Shown here one piece after another: positions 18,055-26,582 of a stretch of DNA of 64,000 bases (positions are counted from its first letter, which is position 1; each line of letters opens with the position of its first letter). Below the pieces are notes generated by a model. It did no database searches, had not been told where the DNA came from, and worked only from the letters and a program-made list of their open reading frames with translations. This DNA comes from CAYGSN01 sp964352675. Its GTDB lineage: Bacteria; Pseudomonadota; Alphaproteobacteria; Micavibrionales; Micavibrionaceae. The DNA lies in assembly GCA_964352675.1 (NCBI GenBank), contig CAYGSN010000005.1:20312-84311 (forward strand), in the 5' to 3' direction. A program made the translations under genes and the position numbers.

Positions 18055-19219
18055 CGTTTACATCCTTCGCAGTCATAGTTGTATGTAATGGCAAAGACAA
18101 AGTGGATTGATAATAAGACTGAGCACCCGGCAAATCAAATTCTCCATATAAAGATTGGTAATAAGGTTGCTGATGCACGGGAATATAATGAACCTGGGTC
18201 CCAATATTAAGATCTTTAAATTCAAGCATAACCTGATGCCGCGTCTTACCCAGAGATTTAAAATCCATATGAACACTCATCAGGTGATAAACCGGATCAG
18301 AAAAAGCATGATCCTGGACAGACTCTACGAATGAAACTCCATCCAGCTCGTGGAGATAAATATCCATCAGCTCTTTTCGTGTCTCAGAAAACTCACTAAG
18401 AGAATTAAGCTGACTGAGCCCCAAAGCACAATGAATGTCACTAGCCCGGTAATTCAACCCCAAAACCCTCTGCTCGTAATACCAGAAGTTGGGCGCACCA
18501 GTTGTTGAATCAAAGGCTAAATTCTTGGCAGAAAACTGTTCGGGCTTGCGCGTAATACCGTGAGTCACAAGCATTTGCATCTTATGCGCAAAATCGGGAT
18601 TGGCCGTCAAAACAGCTCCCCCCTCCCCCATGGCTATGGTTTTTACAGGGTGGAAAGAAAAACAAGCCATATCACTATATTGACAAGAGCCTACTTTAGC
18701 AGCATCAGAGCCATAGGTGGTACCAATCGCATGGCACGCATCTTCGATTAAATAGAGATTATTTTTCTGACAGAACTTGTAAATTTTCTCCATTTGCGGT
18801 GTAACTCCCCTCAGGAAAACCACGCATACGGCCTTTGCCGTCTTGTCTCTTGGAACACGGCTCAAAGCCTCTTGCAGATGCTCAAGCTCCATCAAACCGG
18901 TTTTCGGATCGGTATCGGCGAAAACCACATCCGCCCCGCATAGGCGCGCCGCATTGGCAGAAGCAACAAATGTGATGCTCGGAACGATCACAACATCATC
19001 CGGCCCCAAATCCAAGGCCAAATAGGCAAGATGAAGGGCAGATGTGCCACTCGAACACGCAACCGCATACGGGCTGTCAAAACTACGGGACAGAGAAGAT
19101 TGAAATTCATCTGTACGGGGGCCGGTGGTTAAAAAATCGCTTTGTAAAACCTCAACGACCGCTTCTATATCTTGCTGCCGGATGTTCTGGCGGCCATAAG
19201 GAAGAAACGTTTTTCTCAA
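18020..19219 (-). CDS. pseC: UDP-4-amino-4,6-dideoxy-N-acetyl-beta-L-altrosamine transaminase
   Basis: A 399-residue DegT/DnrJ/EryC1-family aminotransferase. YGRQNIRQQDIEAVVEVL, FLTTGP and ACSSGTSALHLAY open the sugar-aminotransferase fold. IEDACHAIGTTYG precedes the PLP-lysine segment SFHPVKTIAMGEGG, typical of PseC. It aminates C4 of the PseB product, using glutamate. The only plausible start is TTG at 19219, overlapping the pseB stop as TTGA and preceded six bases upstream by AAAGG; the next ATG is far inside the protein. Confidence 0.92.
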   Translation of the reverse strand: MRKTFLPYGRQNIRQQDIEAVVEVLQSDFLTTGPRTDEFQSSLSRSFDSPYAVACSSGTSALHLAYLALDLGPDDVVIVPSITFVASANAARLCGADVVFADTDPKTGLMELEHLQEALSRVPRDKTAKAVCVVFLRGVTPQMEKIYKFCQKNNLYLIEDACHAIGTTYGSDAAKVGSCQYSDMACFSFHPVKTIAMGEGGAVLTANPDFAHKMQMLVTHGITRKPEQFSAKNLAFDSTTGAPNFWYYEQRVLGLNYRASDIHCALGLSQLNSLSEFSETRKELMDIYLHELDGVSFVESVQDHAFSDPVYHLMSVHMDFKSLGKTRHQVMLEFKDLNIGTQVHYIPVHQQPYYQSLYGEFDLPGAQSYYQSTLSLPLHTTMTAKDVNDVIDALKSIVF

Positions 19220-20247
19220 GCCACACCTTTTTGCATACGGTGAATACTAGGCTTATTCAACAAATCCTGCAGATCGGCTTCAGAAAGCCACTCTTTATTG
19301 GTATCACTCGAGTAGATAAATCCGTCTTCCACGGGTTTTGCACCTCTGGCCTTGTAATATTCTTCCAGGGGATGAAGGTCATAGCTTGGCTGCAAAACAT
19401 ATTTATCTTCAAGCTCAAGCGTATTGCGGGCATCATCAACGCCGATCATCACCTCATGCATTTTCTCGCCCGGCCGAATCCCAACTATTTTTTGAGGCAG
19501 ATCAGGGGCCATCGCTTTGGCCAAATCTGTAATTTTCATGCTTGGAATTTTAGGGACGTAGATCTCCCCGCCCTTGATGTTTTGCATCGCATCGATAACA
19601 AGCCCGATCGCCTGATCCATCTCAATCCAGAACCGCGTCATATCCGGATGCGTAATTGGAATATGGTCGCTGCCTTGCTCTATCAATTGCTTAAAAAACG
19701 GAATAACACTACCGCGTGAACCAAGAACATTTCCGTATCTAACCACACCAAATCGCGTTTTCTTCCTCCCTACAAAATTCTGAGCGCTGGTAAAAATTTT
19801 ATCCGAAACAAGCTTTGTCGCTCCGTATAAATTTACAGGCGAGCACGCCTTATCGGTCGACAGGGAAATCACGCCCTCAACATCGCAATCAAAGGCTGCA
19901 CGGGCAACATTCTCAGCCCCCGTAATATTGGTGTGAATAAATTCGAACGGGTTATATTCCGCAGCAGGCACTTGCTTCAGGGCCGCGGCATGAATAACAA
20001 AATCTACATCCCGAAAAGCCATGGAAAGACGGTCATAACTGCGCACATCTCCCAGAAAAAAGCGCAGAATGCCCTTTGTATCCTCGTCCCGCAGAACATT
20101 TTGCATTTCAAACTGCTTCAACTCATCGCGGGACAAGATAATGAGTTTTTTCAAATCATGGTTTTTCAGCAAATAATGAACAAAGGCATTACCAAATGAG
20201 CCAGTGCCGCCCGTAACCAAAACTGTTTTGTTTTTAAGGAAATCCAT
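19216..20247 (-). CDS. pseB: UDP-GlcNAc 4,6-dehydratase (inverting)
   Basis: A 343-residue extended SDR. TVLVTGGTGSFGNAFV near residue 8 binds NADP, HAAALKQVPAAEYNP is the PseB/FlaA1 signature, and STDKACSPVNLYGATK contains the catalytic region. It performs C4 oxidation, C6 dehydration and C5 epimerisation of UDP-GlcNAc, the first step to pseudaminic acid. ATG 20247 (MDFLKNK) is preferred; a GTG at 20304 would add 19 residues absent from homologues. It heads the minus-strand operon running to about 12988 and diverges from pseG with 82 bases between them. Confidence 0.93.
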   Translation of the reverse strand: MDFLKNKTVLVTGGTGSFGNAFVHYLLKNHDLKKLIILSRDELKQFEMQNVLRDEDTKGILRFFLGDVRSYDRLSMAFRDVDFVIHAAALKQVPAAEYNPFEFIHTNITGAENVARAAFDCDVEGVISLSTDKACSPVNLYGATKLVSDKIFTSAQNFVGRKKTRFGVVRYGNVLGSRGSVIPFFKQLIEQGSDHIPITHPDMTRFWIEMDQAIGLVIDAMQNIKGGEIYVPKIPSMKITDLAKAMAPDLPQKIVGIRPGEKMHEVMIGVDDARNTLELEDKYVLQPSYDLHPLEEYYKARGAKPVEDGFIYSSDTNKEWLSEADLQDLLNKPSIHRMQKGVA

Positions 20248-20329
20248 CTTTATTACACTAAAACCAAATCTTGCGCTTTTCAAAAAACAATGTAATTCAT
20301 ACACAACAAAACCATAAAAAGCAAAGCAA

Positions 20330-21328
20330 ATGGACGTTTATTTCAGGGCAGACGCCTCACAAATTATTGGCTCAGGACATGTCATGCGCTGTCTGACACT
20401 TGCTCACACTATGCGGAAGGCGGGCTGGACATGTTCATTTATAACAAAAGACAGCTCAAAAGCCGCCGCCCCCGCCCTAGAAAGCTCCGGTTTTCCATGC
20501 TTTTCCGATGATTTTAACCCAGCCGCCGCAGATTTGCTGGTTGTCGATCATTACGGCCTAGATCATGAATATGAAAAAAAAGCACGCCTATGGACAAAAA
20601 GCACACTCGTCATTGATGATTTGGCCAACAGACAACATGACTGTGATATTTTGTTAGATCAAACTTGGGGTAGGCAATTTCAGGATTACGCGCCATTTGC
20701 ACCAAAAAACTGCTTATTTCTGCTGGGACCAAACTTTGCTCTACTGCGCGAAGAATTCGGACAACTCAGGGAAAACACCCTTAAACGGCGGACTGAGCAG
20801 CAGGGAAAAATCAAAAGAATTCTGATCACATATGGAGCGACAGACCCGTTCAACATGGTAGAATTAAGCCTTTGTGCATTGAACAATGTCTCACAATCCT
20901 TTGAAATTGACATTATCCATGGGGCACAAGCACCAATTACGGATGATATACAACAGTTGATCAGCACCTCGCACCACAAGATCACATCTTACAATTTTGT
21001 TGAAAATATTGCTGCTATGATGGCACAAGCCGATTTATGTCTGGGAGCTGGCGGAACAACCAGCTGGGAACGATGTTGCCTTGCCCTTCCCGCCCTGACC
21101 GTTTCTATTGCCGACAATCAGGATTATATCCTGCAAGAACTGCATCGCTCAGAAGCTCTATACAATTTGGACAAAGCAGATAAAATTACCCTATCCAAAT
21201 TCGAAGCCGGCCTTCAGAAATTTCTCGACAATCCTGAATATGTCATTACAATGGCAGCAAACGCCTCAAAAATATGCGACGGAAAGGGTGTTCAGAGAGT
21301 TGTCGAGCATCTAAAGAAAACATCATGA
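20330..21328 (+). CDS. pseG: UDP-2,4-diacetamido-2,4,6-trideoxy-beta-L-altropyranose hydrolase
   Basis: A 332-residue GT-B-like hydrolase. The opening VYFRADASQIIGSGHVMRCLTLA contains the G-S-G-H-V-x-R-C motif specific to PseG, and DLCLGAGGTTSWERCCL is the C-terminal UDP-binding signature. It removes UDP from the diacylated altropyranose before condensation with PEP. It is the first gene of a plus-strand operon, with its stop overlapping the formyltransferase start as ATGA. No GNAT domain is fused to it, so C4 acylation must come from a separate enzyme. Confidence 0.92.
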   Translation: MDVYFRADASQIIGSGHVMRCLTLAHTMRKAGWTCSFITKDSSKAAAPALESSGFPCFSDDFNPAAADLLVVDHYGLDHEYEKKARLWTKSTLVIDDLANRQHDCDILLDQTWGRQFQDYAPFAPKNCLFLLGPNFALLREEFGQLRENTLKRRTEQQGKIKRILITYGATDPFNMVELSLCALNNVSQSFEIDIIHGAQAPITDDIQQLISTSHHKITSYNFVENIAAMMAQADLCLGAGGTTSWERCCLALPALTVSIADNQDYILQELHRSEALYNLDKADKITLSKFEAGLQKFLDNPEYVITMAANASKICDGKGVQRVVEHLKKTS

Positions 21329-21999
21329 CCCAAACCGATTGGTGGGAAAAACCCAGAAAAATTTCATATGTTGTTGATAACGAAAGCTGGGTTTTGCCTT
21401 ATGTGGAAGAACTCGCAAGCTGGAGCAATGAAGCTGGTGATCAGGCGGCCCTGATCCGCAAACATGGGGACATTCCTGAGGGCGACATCGCTTTTTATCT
21501 GGGTTGTGTCACAATCACACCGCCCAACATTCTGAACCTGAACCACAAAAACATCGTTGTACATGCAAGCGACTTACCCCATGGACGTGGCTTTGCGCCA
21601 GTTGCTTGGCAAATTCTGGCTGGGCAATCGGACATTCCTTTTTGTTTGATAGAGGCCGATGAAGGCGCCGATACAGGACCGATTGCACTCAAAGATATAC
21701 TAACCTTGAACGGCACAGAGCTCTGTGATGAATGGCGAGATTTACAAGGGAAAATGGTGGTAAAAATGTGCAAAAACTATCTACAGTCTTCCCAAATACC
21801 CCAAAGTACGCCACAGGAAGGTGAAGGGACTATATTCCCCAGGCGCTACCCGAAAGACAGTGAGATGGATATCAACAAATCCGTGGCCGAACAATTTGAC
21901 CTGCTGCGGGTTGTCGACAATGAACGATACCCAGCCTTTTTCAGACATCGGGGCCATCGCTATAAAATTCTGATTGAAAAATGGAACGAGAATGACTGA
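21325..21999 (+). CDS. Sugar N-formyltransferase-like protein
   Basis: A 224-residue single-domain relative of methionyl-tRNA formyltransferase. VVHASDLPHGRGFAP carries the catalytic His loop and EADEGADTGPI the catalytic Asp, with an Asn preceding in LNLNHKN. The length matches sugar N-formyltransferases that use N10-formyltetrahydrofolate. It is translationally coupled to pseG (ATGA) and pseI (8-base overlap), so its substrate is very likely an amino intermediate of the pseudaminic acid route. This would give a 7-formamido derivative such as Pse5Ac7Fo, known from Pseudomonas aeruginosa glycans. The inference rests on context. Confidence 0.82.
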   Translation: MTQTDWWEKPRKISYVVDNESWVLPYVEELASWSNEAGDQAALIRKHGDIPEGDIAFYLGCVTITPPNILNLNHKNIVVHASDLPHGRGFAPVAWQILAGQSDIPFCLIEADEGADTGPIALKDILTLNGTELCDEWRDLQGKMVVKMCKNYLQSSQIPQSTPQEGEGTIFPRRYPKDSEMDINKSVAEQFDLLRVVDNERYPAFFRHRGHRYKILIEKWNEND

Positions 22000-23242
22000 A
22001 ATACATAATTTTCAAATTGAAGATCGTAAAATCGGTACAGGCCACCCCTGCTATATTATTGCTGAAATTTCCTGTAACCATAATGGAAACATGGAGGAAG
22101 CCAAAGCCATTATACAAGAAGCTGCGAAAGCTGGCGCTGACGCAGTCAAGCTCCAGACATACACACCGGATACCATAACGCGGAATTTCCAAACTCAGCC
22201 CAAAGGCACGATGTGGGAAAAAACAGACTTACATTCACTGTATCAAAAAGCATATACGCCCTGGGAGTGGTATGGGGAGCTAAAACAGGAGGCCAATAGG
22301 CACAACCTGCAAATTTTTTCCTCGCCCTTTGATGAAACGGCGGTGGACTTTCTTGTAGACCAAAGTGTTCCAGCCCTAAAAATTGCTAGCTTTGAGGTGG
22401 TGGATACCAAGCTTTTGGAAAAAGCGGCAAAAACCAATCTACCCATTATTATTTCGAATGGAATGACAGACTATCTGGAACTGAAAGAAGCCGTAGATAC
22501 ACTACGCTATCATGGCTGCGAGCAACTGGCTATTTTACACTGTAACAGTGGCTATCCAGCTGATTTTGATGAATGCAATTTAAACACCATTCCGGCCATC
22601 GAGTCCTTGTTCGGATGCGTAACCGGGCTTTCTGACCACACGCTATTTGAAAACTCTAAAACATTGAAAAATCCTCTTGCACACATTGCTCCGCTCGAGG
22701 CTGTCAAGTTGGGAGCCAAGATTATTGAAGTCCACTTACAGCTCGACCGGGCTCAGGCGAAAGACTTATTTGAAAAAAATGAAGGCGGATTTGATTGGGC
22801 TTTTTCACGCGAACCGGCAGAACTGGCAAAAATGATTTCTATGATCCGGACTTTTGAAAAACAAGGCAAGGTTTCTTATAACTCCCCACAAGATGAAACA
22901 GCAGCACTTCGTACCCACGGCAATATATGTTTCGAGCCAACACAAAAGGAGTTGGCCAGCCGCAAAATGCGCCCCTCCCTATGGATTACCCAAGACATGA
23001 ATGCCGGAGATACATTTAAATTCTCTGCGGAGAATAAAGTGAACGGAAACTTTGATTCTATCCGTCCAGGCGGGGGCCTGCATATTCGTTATGCCGATCT
23101 CATTCAGGGCCAAAAAGCGCTACGGCCCCTTAAAGCCGGACAACCGATGAATTGGAGCATGATAGATCTAAAAACGTTAGAAAACCCCAAAGTATCTTCT
23201 AGCGAGCAGAATTTAAATAAGGCTGCAAATAGCGGGCAATAA
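21992..23242 (+). CDS. pseI: Pseudaminic acid synthase
   Basis: A 416-residue NeuB-family enzyme. CYIIAEISCNHNGNMEEAK is the N-terminal PEP-binding motif, AGADAVKLQTYTPDTIT the second, and GLSDHTL and EVHLQLDR follow in the TIM barrel. A C-terminal SAF/antifreeze-like domain begins near residue 330. It condenses the PseG product with PEP to give pseudaminic acid. QTYTPDT and the long barrel-to-SAF linker favour PseI over NeuB/LegI. ATG 21992 overlaps the formyltransferase by eight bases. Its last 44 bases overlap the convergent SGNH gene. Confidence 0.92.
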   Translation: MTEIHNFQIEDRKIGTGHPCYIIAEISCNHNGNMEEAKAIIQEAAKAGADAVKLQTYTPDTITRNFQTQPKGTMWEKTDLHSLYQKAYTPWEWYGELKQEANRHNLQIFSSPFDETAVDFLVDQSVPALKIASFEVVDTKLLEKAAKTNLPIIISNGMTDYLELKEAVDTLRYHGCEQLAILHCNSGYPADFDECNLNTIPAIESLFGCVTGLSDHTLFENSKTLKNPLAHIAPLEAVKLGAKIIEVHLQLDRAQAKDLFEKNEGGFDWAFSREPAELAKMISMIRTFEKQGKVSYNSPQDETAALRTHGNICFEPTQKELASRKMRPSLWITQDMNAGDTFKFSAENKVNGNFDSIRPGGGLHIRYADLIQGQKALRPLKAGQPMNWSMIDLKTLENPKVSSSEQNLNKAANSGQ

Positions 23243-24260
23243 CAACATGGCCAGCCTCGTTCAGGTGATCATAATATGTGGGACCATCATACGCCCTTAA
23301 AGCCTCTAATGGCTGATAAACCTTGATCTTGCTTCCCTTAAAGACTTTTCGAATAGCCTGCTCAGGAATATCATATGCGCACTCCCGATCTGTAACATGC
23401 TTTGTCTGAGACAAGGTTGGAATTTCCAAAAAAGCCACCCTGGCAGGAGCAACTTCCTTTTGTAACTTTTCAGCCATAGAACGGTAAAGTGTAGCGATTT
23501 CTTCCATGCGCTCTGGATCCGTAAAGGGATATGCGGCGGCACATACGCTCGCTTCCTCCGCTTTCTTTCCTCCAGAAAATAAAGATTTGGGGCGGGCTTT
23601 AAAATATCGTTCAGCCCGTAGCTTCATGCTCTCTACGGTCCTGACAAAATGGAAGTTTTTCAGGCGGCGTTTAAGCTCGAAGAACCGGCAAGAACCATCC
23701 TCAAGCCTCTCTTCCACATAGCCTTCCTCAACATTAGAACGCCACAAATGACAATCCGAAGAAAACGCCTGCATTTTCGAGGTTATAAAATCATCCCCAT
23801 TGGTAATCGTCAGAAGATAGAGATCCGGGTCATATGTTTTTTTCAAATAGCGTGACCACAAAATTTGATTGAGCATATCAGCACTTGGTATCCCCACATT
23901 AAAAACCTCGGTCTTGGGGGTAAGTGAGCGCTCCAATATTTCCTCATACGTGTCCTCTTTTTGCACTTGCAGAGCAATAACGTAGCTATCACCTAAAAGA
24001 GCAATCGAGCGGTCATAATTGTCTTTATTCCACTCCCTATCACGAACACCCTCGGAATTTGTATGAGATGTGATCAGGCGATTTGGTTCAAAATGCCAAA
24101 AGGCATAGTGACGATCCTTTTGAAACCGCATAAAGCCGTCTTCGGTCCGTTTTGCAAAATTCACATGCGGCGGCACCATAAACCAGGCCATAACCTCAAC
24201 ACACGTCCAAACGCTAAGAGTAAAGAGAACTGCAAAAACAATGTTTTTTATAAAGCGCAT
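23199..24260 (-). CDS. Membrane-anchored SGNH/GDSL-type hydrolase
   Basis: A 353-residue protein with one N-terminal transmembrane anchor (residues 5-27) and a periplasmic SGNH fold. The nucleophile motif is IALLGDSYV near residue 90, an Asn-Gly turn lies in TITNGDD, and the catalytic Asp-His pair is in YYDHLNEAGH near the C-terminus. It follows an MBOAT gene by 12 bases, and AAAGAGAG lies upstream of ATG 24260. By analogy with AlgI/AlgJ/AlgX and similar pairs, it probably takes acyl groups from the MBOAT partner and places them on the polysaccharide in the periplasm. Confidence 0.82.
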   Translation of the reverse strand: MRFIKNIVFAVLFTLSVWTCVEVMAWFMVPPHVNFAKRTEDGFMRFQKDRHYAFWHFEPNRLITSHTNSEGVRDREWNKDNYDRSIALLGDSYVIALQVQKEDTYEEILERSLTPKTEVFNVGIPSADMLNQILWSRYLKKTYDPDLYLLTITNGDDFITSKMQAFSSDCHLWRSNVEEGYVEERLEDGSCRFFELKRRLKNFHFVRTVESMKLRAERYFKARPKSLFSGGKKAEEASVCAAAYPFTDPERMEEIATLYRSMAEKLQKEVAPARVAFLEIPTLSQTKHVTDRECAYDIPEQAIRKVFKGSKIKVYQPLEALRAYDGPTYYDHLNEAGHVVIARYLQPYLNSAR

Positions 24261-24272
24261 AGAGATCTCTCT

Positions 24273-25712
24273 TTAAAATTGAAAATACAAAAATGGTTGC
24301 GGCGAAAAAAGCTTGTTAAAGCTCAGACAGAACATAAACCCTGCCAGGCACAACCAATAATAATTTGGCATCCATTGCAAACGCCCGGGCAAACTCTGCA
24401 CCTGCGCCTTGGTTTGTACAAAAGCTTGCAAAGATTTTTGTGTGATTTCAACAGAGTTGGGCATGAAAAAAGCTATAAGCGAAGCAAACCCCAACCACTT
24501 CAAAGCATATAAAAATGGAATTTGATTTTCTGCTGCCTGCCCCATGCCAAAGTTAAACAAAGCCTGGAAAATCATAGACGCATCAGCAAGGGTCTCTGCC
24601 CGGAAAAATACCCAAGACAAGCTGATACACATAAAGGTAACGAACCAGCCAAGAAGTTTTTCCTGGGATGTGTGTTTTAGCCCAATCCATTTTACCCATA
24701 AAATCTGTGCGCACAAGAACAGCCCGTGCAAAACGCCCCAGACAATAAAGCCCCAACCGGCGCCATGCCAGACGCCACACAAAAACATAACAAAAAGCAC
24801 ATTGAATAGATGGCGTGAAAACGTCTCGGTCCTGTTACCGCCTAACGGGATATATAAATAATCTCTGAAAAAAGCAGAAAGGGTTATGTGCCATCGCCGC
24901 CAAAAATCCTGAAATGACGTGGATTTATAGGGGGAGAGAAAATTGGCTGCCAAACGAATTCCAAACAAACTTCCCAGACCCAGAGCCATATCAGTATAGC
25001 CAGAAAAATCAAAATAAATCTGGAATGTGTAGGCAAAAGTCCCAAGCCATGCATCACTTTGGGAAACCAGGCCATCAGATTCAAAGATAGAATCGGCGAA
25101 AATGGCCAAATGATCCGCTAAAAAAAGCTTTTTAAAAAATCCCATACTGATCAGAAAAATCCCCAGGGACAAAGATTGCCAAGAAATCTTAAATGCCTTT
25201 TTTTCTGCCAATTGTGGAATAATTTCGCGGTGATGCATGATCGGACCAGCGATCAATTGCGGAAAGAATGCTATGAAAAACGCATAGTTTTCCCACGTCA
25301 CATTCTTCGTTTTTTGCTGATAGCTATCCACCAGAAAAGCAATTTGCTGGAAAGTGAAGAAGGAAATACCGATTGGCAAAACTGCAGGCAATCCGGCGGT
25401 ATTCATACCAAATTCGGAAGCGAAAAAGTAAGCATATTTGTAGAAAAACAATAAAGCCAGATTAACGGCAATCCCGAATAAAAGCAGAGGTTTCGTCTTT
25501 TTTTCCTTCAGGACAAGAAAAATTAAAAAATTGAAAATTAGGGAGAAAATCAAAATCAAAAGCCAGGACGGCTCCATCCACGCATAGAATATTGCGGAAC
25601 AAACAATGATAAAAACTTTTACCAAGAAATCATTGGTAAACCGCAGAAAGAAAAACCCGGTAAAAACCAGGGGAAGAAACAAAAGCAAAAAGTCCGGGCT
25701 GGTAAAATTCAT
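24273..25712 (-). CDS. MBOAT-family membrane O-acyltransferase (AlgI-like)
   Basis: A 479-residue protein with about 11 transmembrane segments. LPIGISFFTFQQIAFLVD, the PQLIAGPI region, FWRRWHITLS and the invariant CGVWHGAGWGF (catalytic His near residue 320) define an AlgI/DltB-type MBOAT. It passes acyl groups across the inner membrane to an extracytoplasmic acceptor enzyme. The adjacent SGNH protein is the expected partner. The pair probably O-acetylates the polymer made by this locus, giving it a second O-acylation route besides the OafA-type enzyme at the window start. Confidence 0.9.
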   Translation of the reverse strand: MNFTSPDFLLLFLPLVFTGFFFLRFTNDFLVKVFIIVCSAIFYAWMEPSWLLILIFSLIFNFLIFLVLKEKKTKPLLLFGIAVNLALLFFYKYAYFFASEFGMNTAGLPAVLPIGISFFTFQQIAFLVDSYQQKTKNVTWENYAFFIAFFPQLIAGPIMHHREIIPQLAEKKAFKISWQSLSLGIFLISMGFFKKLFLADHLAIFADSIFESDGLVSQSDAWLGTFAYTFQIYFDFSGYTDMALGLGSLFGIRLAANFLSPYKSTSFQDFWRRWHITLSAFFRDYLYIPLGGNRTETFSRHLFNVLFVMFLCGVWHGAGWGFIVWGVLHGLFLCAQILWVKWIGLKHTSQEKLLGWFVTFMCISLSWVFFRAETLADASMIFQALFNFGMGQAAENQIPFLYALKWLGFASLIAFFMPNSVEITQKSLQAFVQTKAQVQSLPGRLQWMPNYYWLCLAGFMFCLSFNKLFSPQPFLYFQF

Positions 25713-25772
25713 GATTCAGCGTATCTCACAGATTAAAAATTGTGCTTGATTATCAGATGTTAAGAAGCAAAG

Positions 25773-26570
25773 TCAAGTCGGATCAAAGTCAATTGTTCGA
25801 ATATTGGGGTCATACTCGCCATACCTGTCTTTCAGCACAGCTCTTTGAGATATCGACAATTCCGCTCGTAAAAACCGACCTGCTGTTAAAAAATTGAGAA
25901 AACGATATCTGAGCCTCCGCCCCTTTTTATCAGACGCATTTTGGGGGGCTTGGTCCGAAACAGACAGGTCCTCCCCCAAAACTGCTGATAAATCAGACAA
26001 ATACTTGCTGCTGTCCTTCTTCAAAACCTCATAGGGGAATATATGCAGAGATTTTGCATGTTTCCTATACCCTGCAACAGCGCGCTCAAGATCAAAACAG
26101 GCCATTTTATTGTGAAACTTGCTTTGAAAATTAAATTCAAAAAAATTATCAAAACTCACGAAACTATCCGGATAGGGTTTGGGAACAAATTTCAAAAAGT
26201 TTCCGGCGCCGTGATAATACGACAACACTGCAGATTCCGGATTTCTTGTGGTCACCAGAACCTCTAACTCAAACCCGCAGGCCTTAATGCGCTGCGCGAG
26301 TAACGTCTGTAAAGGGAAATAATACAAGGTTTCATCAGACAGCAAAACCTGAGATTTAGAACCCGCCATTTTTTTGACCAGACGGGTAATGATATCTTTT
26401 GCCACATCATCATTTTCTTCTTCAGTTAAAGCGGCTTTCAGATCCTTATAATCCTGCGTGCCATGGAAAGGACGACCAATACAGGCCGTGTTCTTTAACG
26501 TCTTGAAAACAGAGTCCTGTAACCAAGTGGTGGCTGTTTTTGGCATTCCAGGGTGTAAAAAAAATTTCAT
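25773..26570 (-). CDS. Sulfotransferase-like protein
   Basis: A 265-residue protein with the two PAPS-binding elements: FFLHPGMPKTATTWLQ at residues 3-18 (5'-phosphosulfate loop) and VLVTTRNPESAVLSYYH (3'-phosphate loop). The rest is poorly conserved, as usual for bacterial glycan sulfotransferases. It lies between the MBOAT gene and a KpsS-like gene on the same strand, 12 bases after the latter. It is the third sulfotransferase-like gene in the window and is distinct in sequence from the pair at 1508-3198. Confidence 0.78.
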   Translation of the reverse strand: MKFFLHPGMPKTATTWLQDSVFKTLKNTACIGRPFHGTQDYKDLKAALTEEENDDVAKDIITRLVKKMAGSKSQVLLSDETLYYFPLQTLLAQRIKACGFELEVLVTTRNPESAVLSYYHGAGNFLKFVPKPYPDSFVSFDNFFEFNFQSKFHNKMACFDLERAVAGYRKHAKSLHIFPYEVLKKDSSKYLSDLSAVLGEDLSVSDQAPQNASDKKGRRLRYRFLNFLTAGRFLRAELSISQRAVLKDRYGEYDPNIRTIDFDPT

Positions 26571-26582
26571 CTCTTTTTCAAT

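Noticed and set aside
20248..20304. GTG 20304 as pseB start
   Set aside because: The added 19 residues match no PseB and there is no Shine-Dalgarno sequence; ATG 20247 is the family start.
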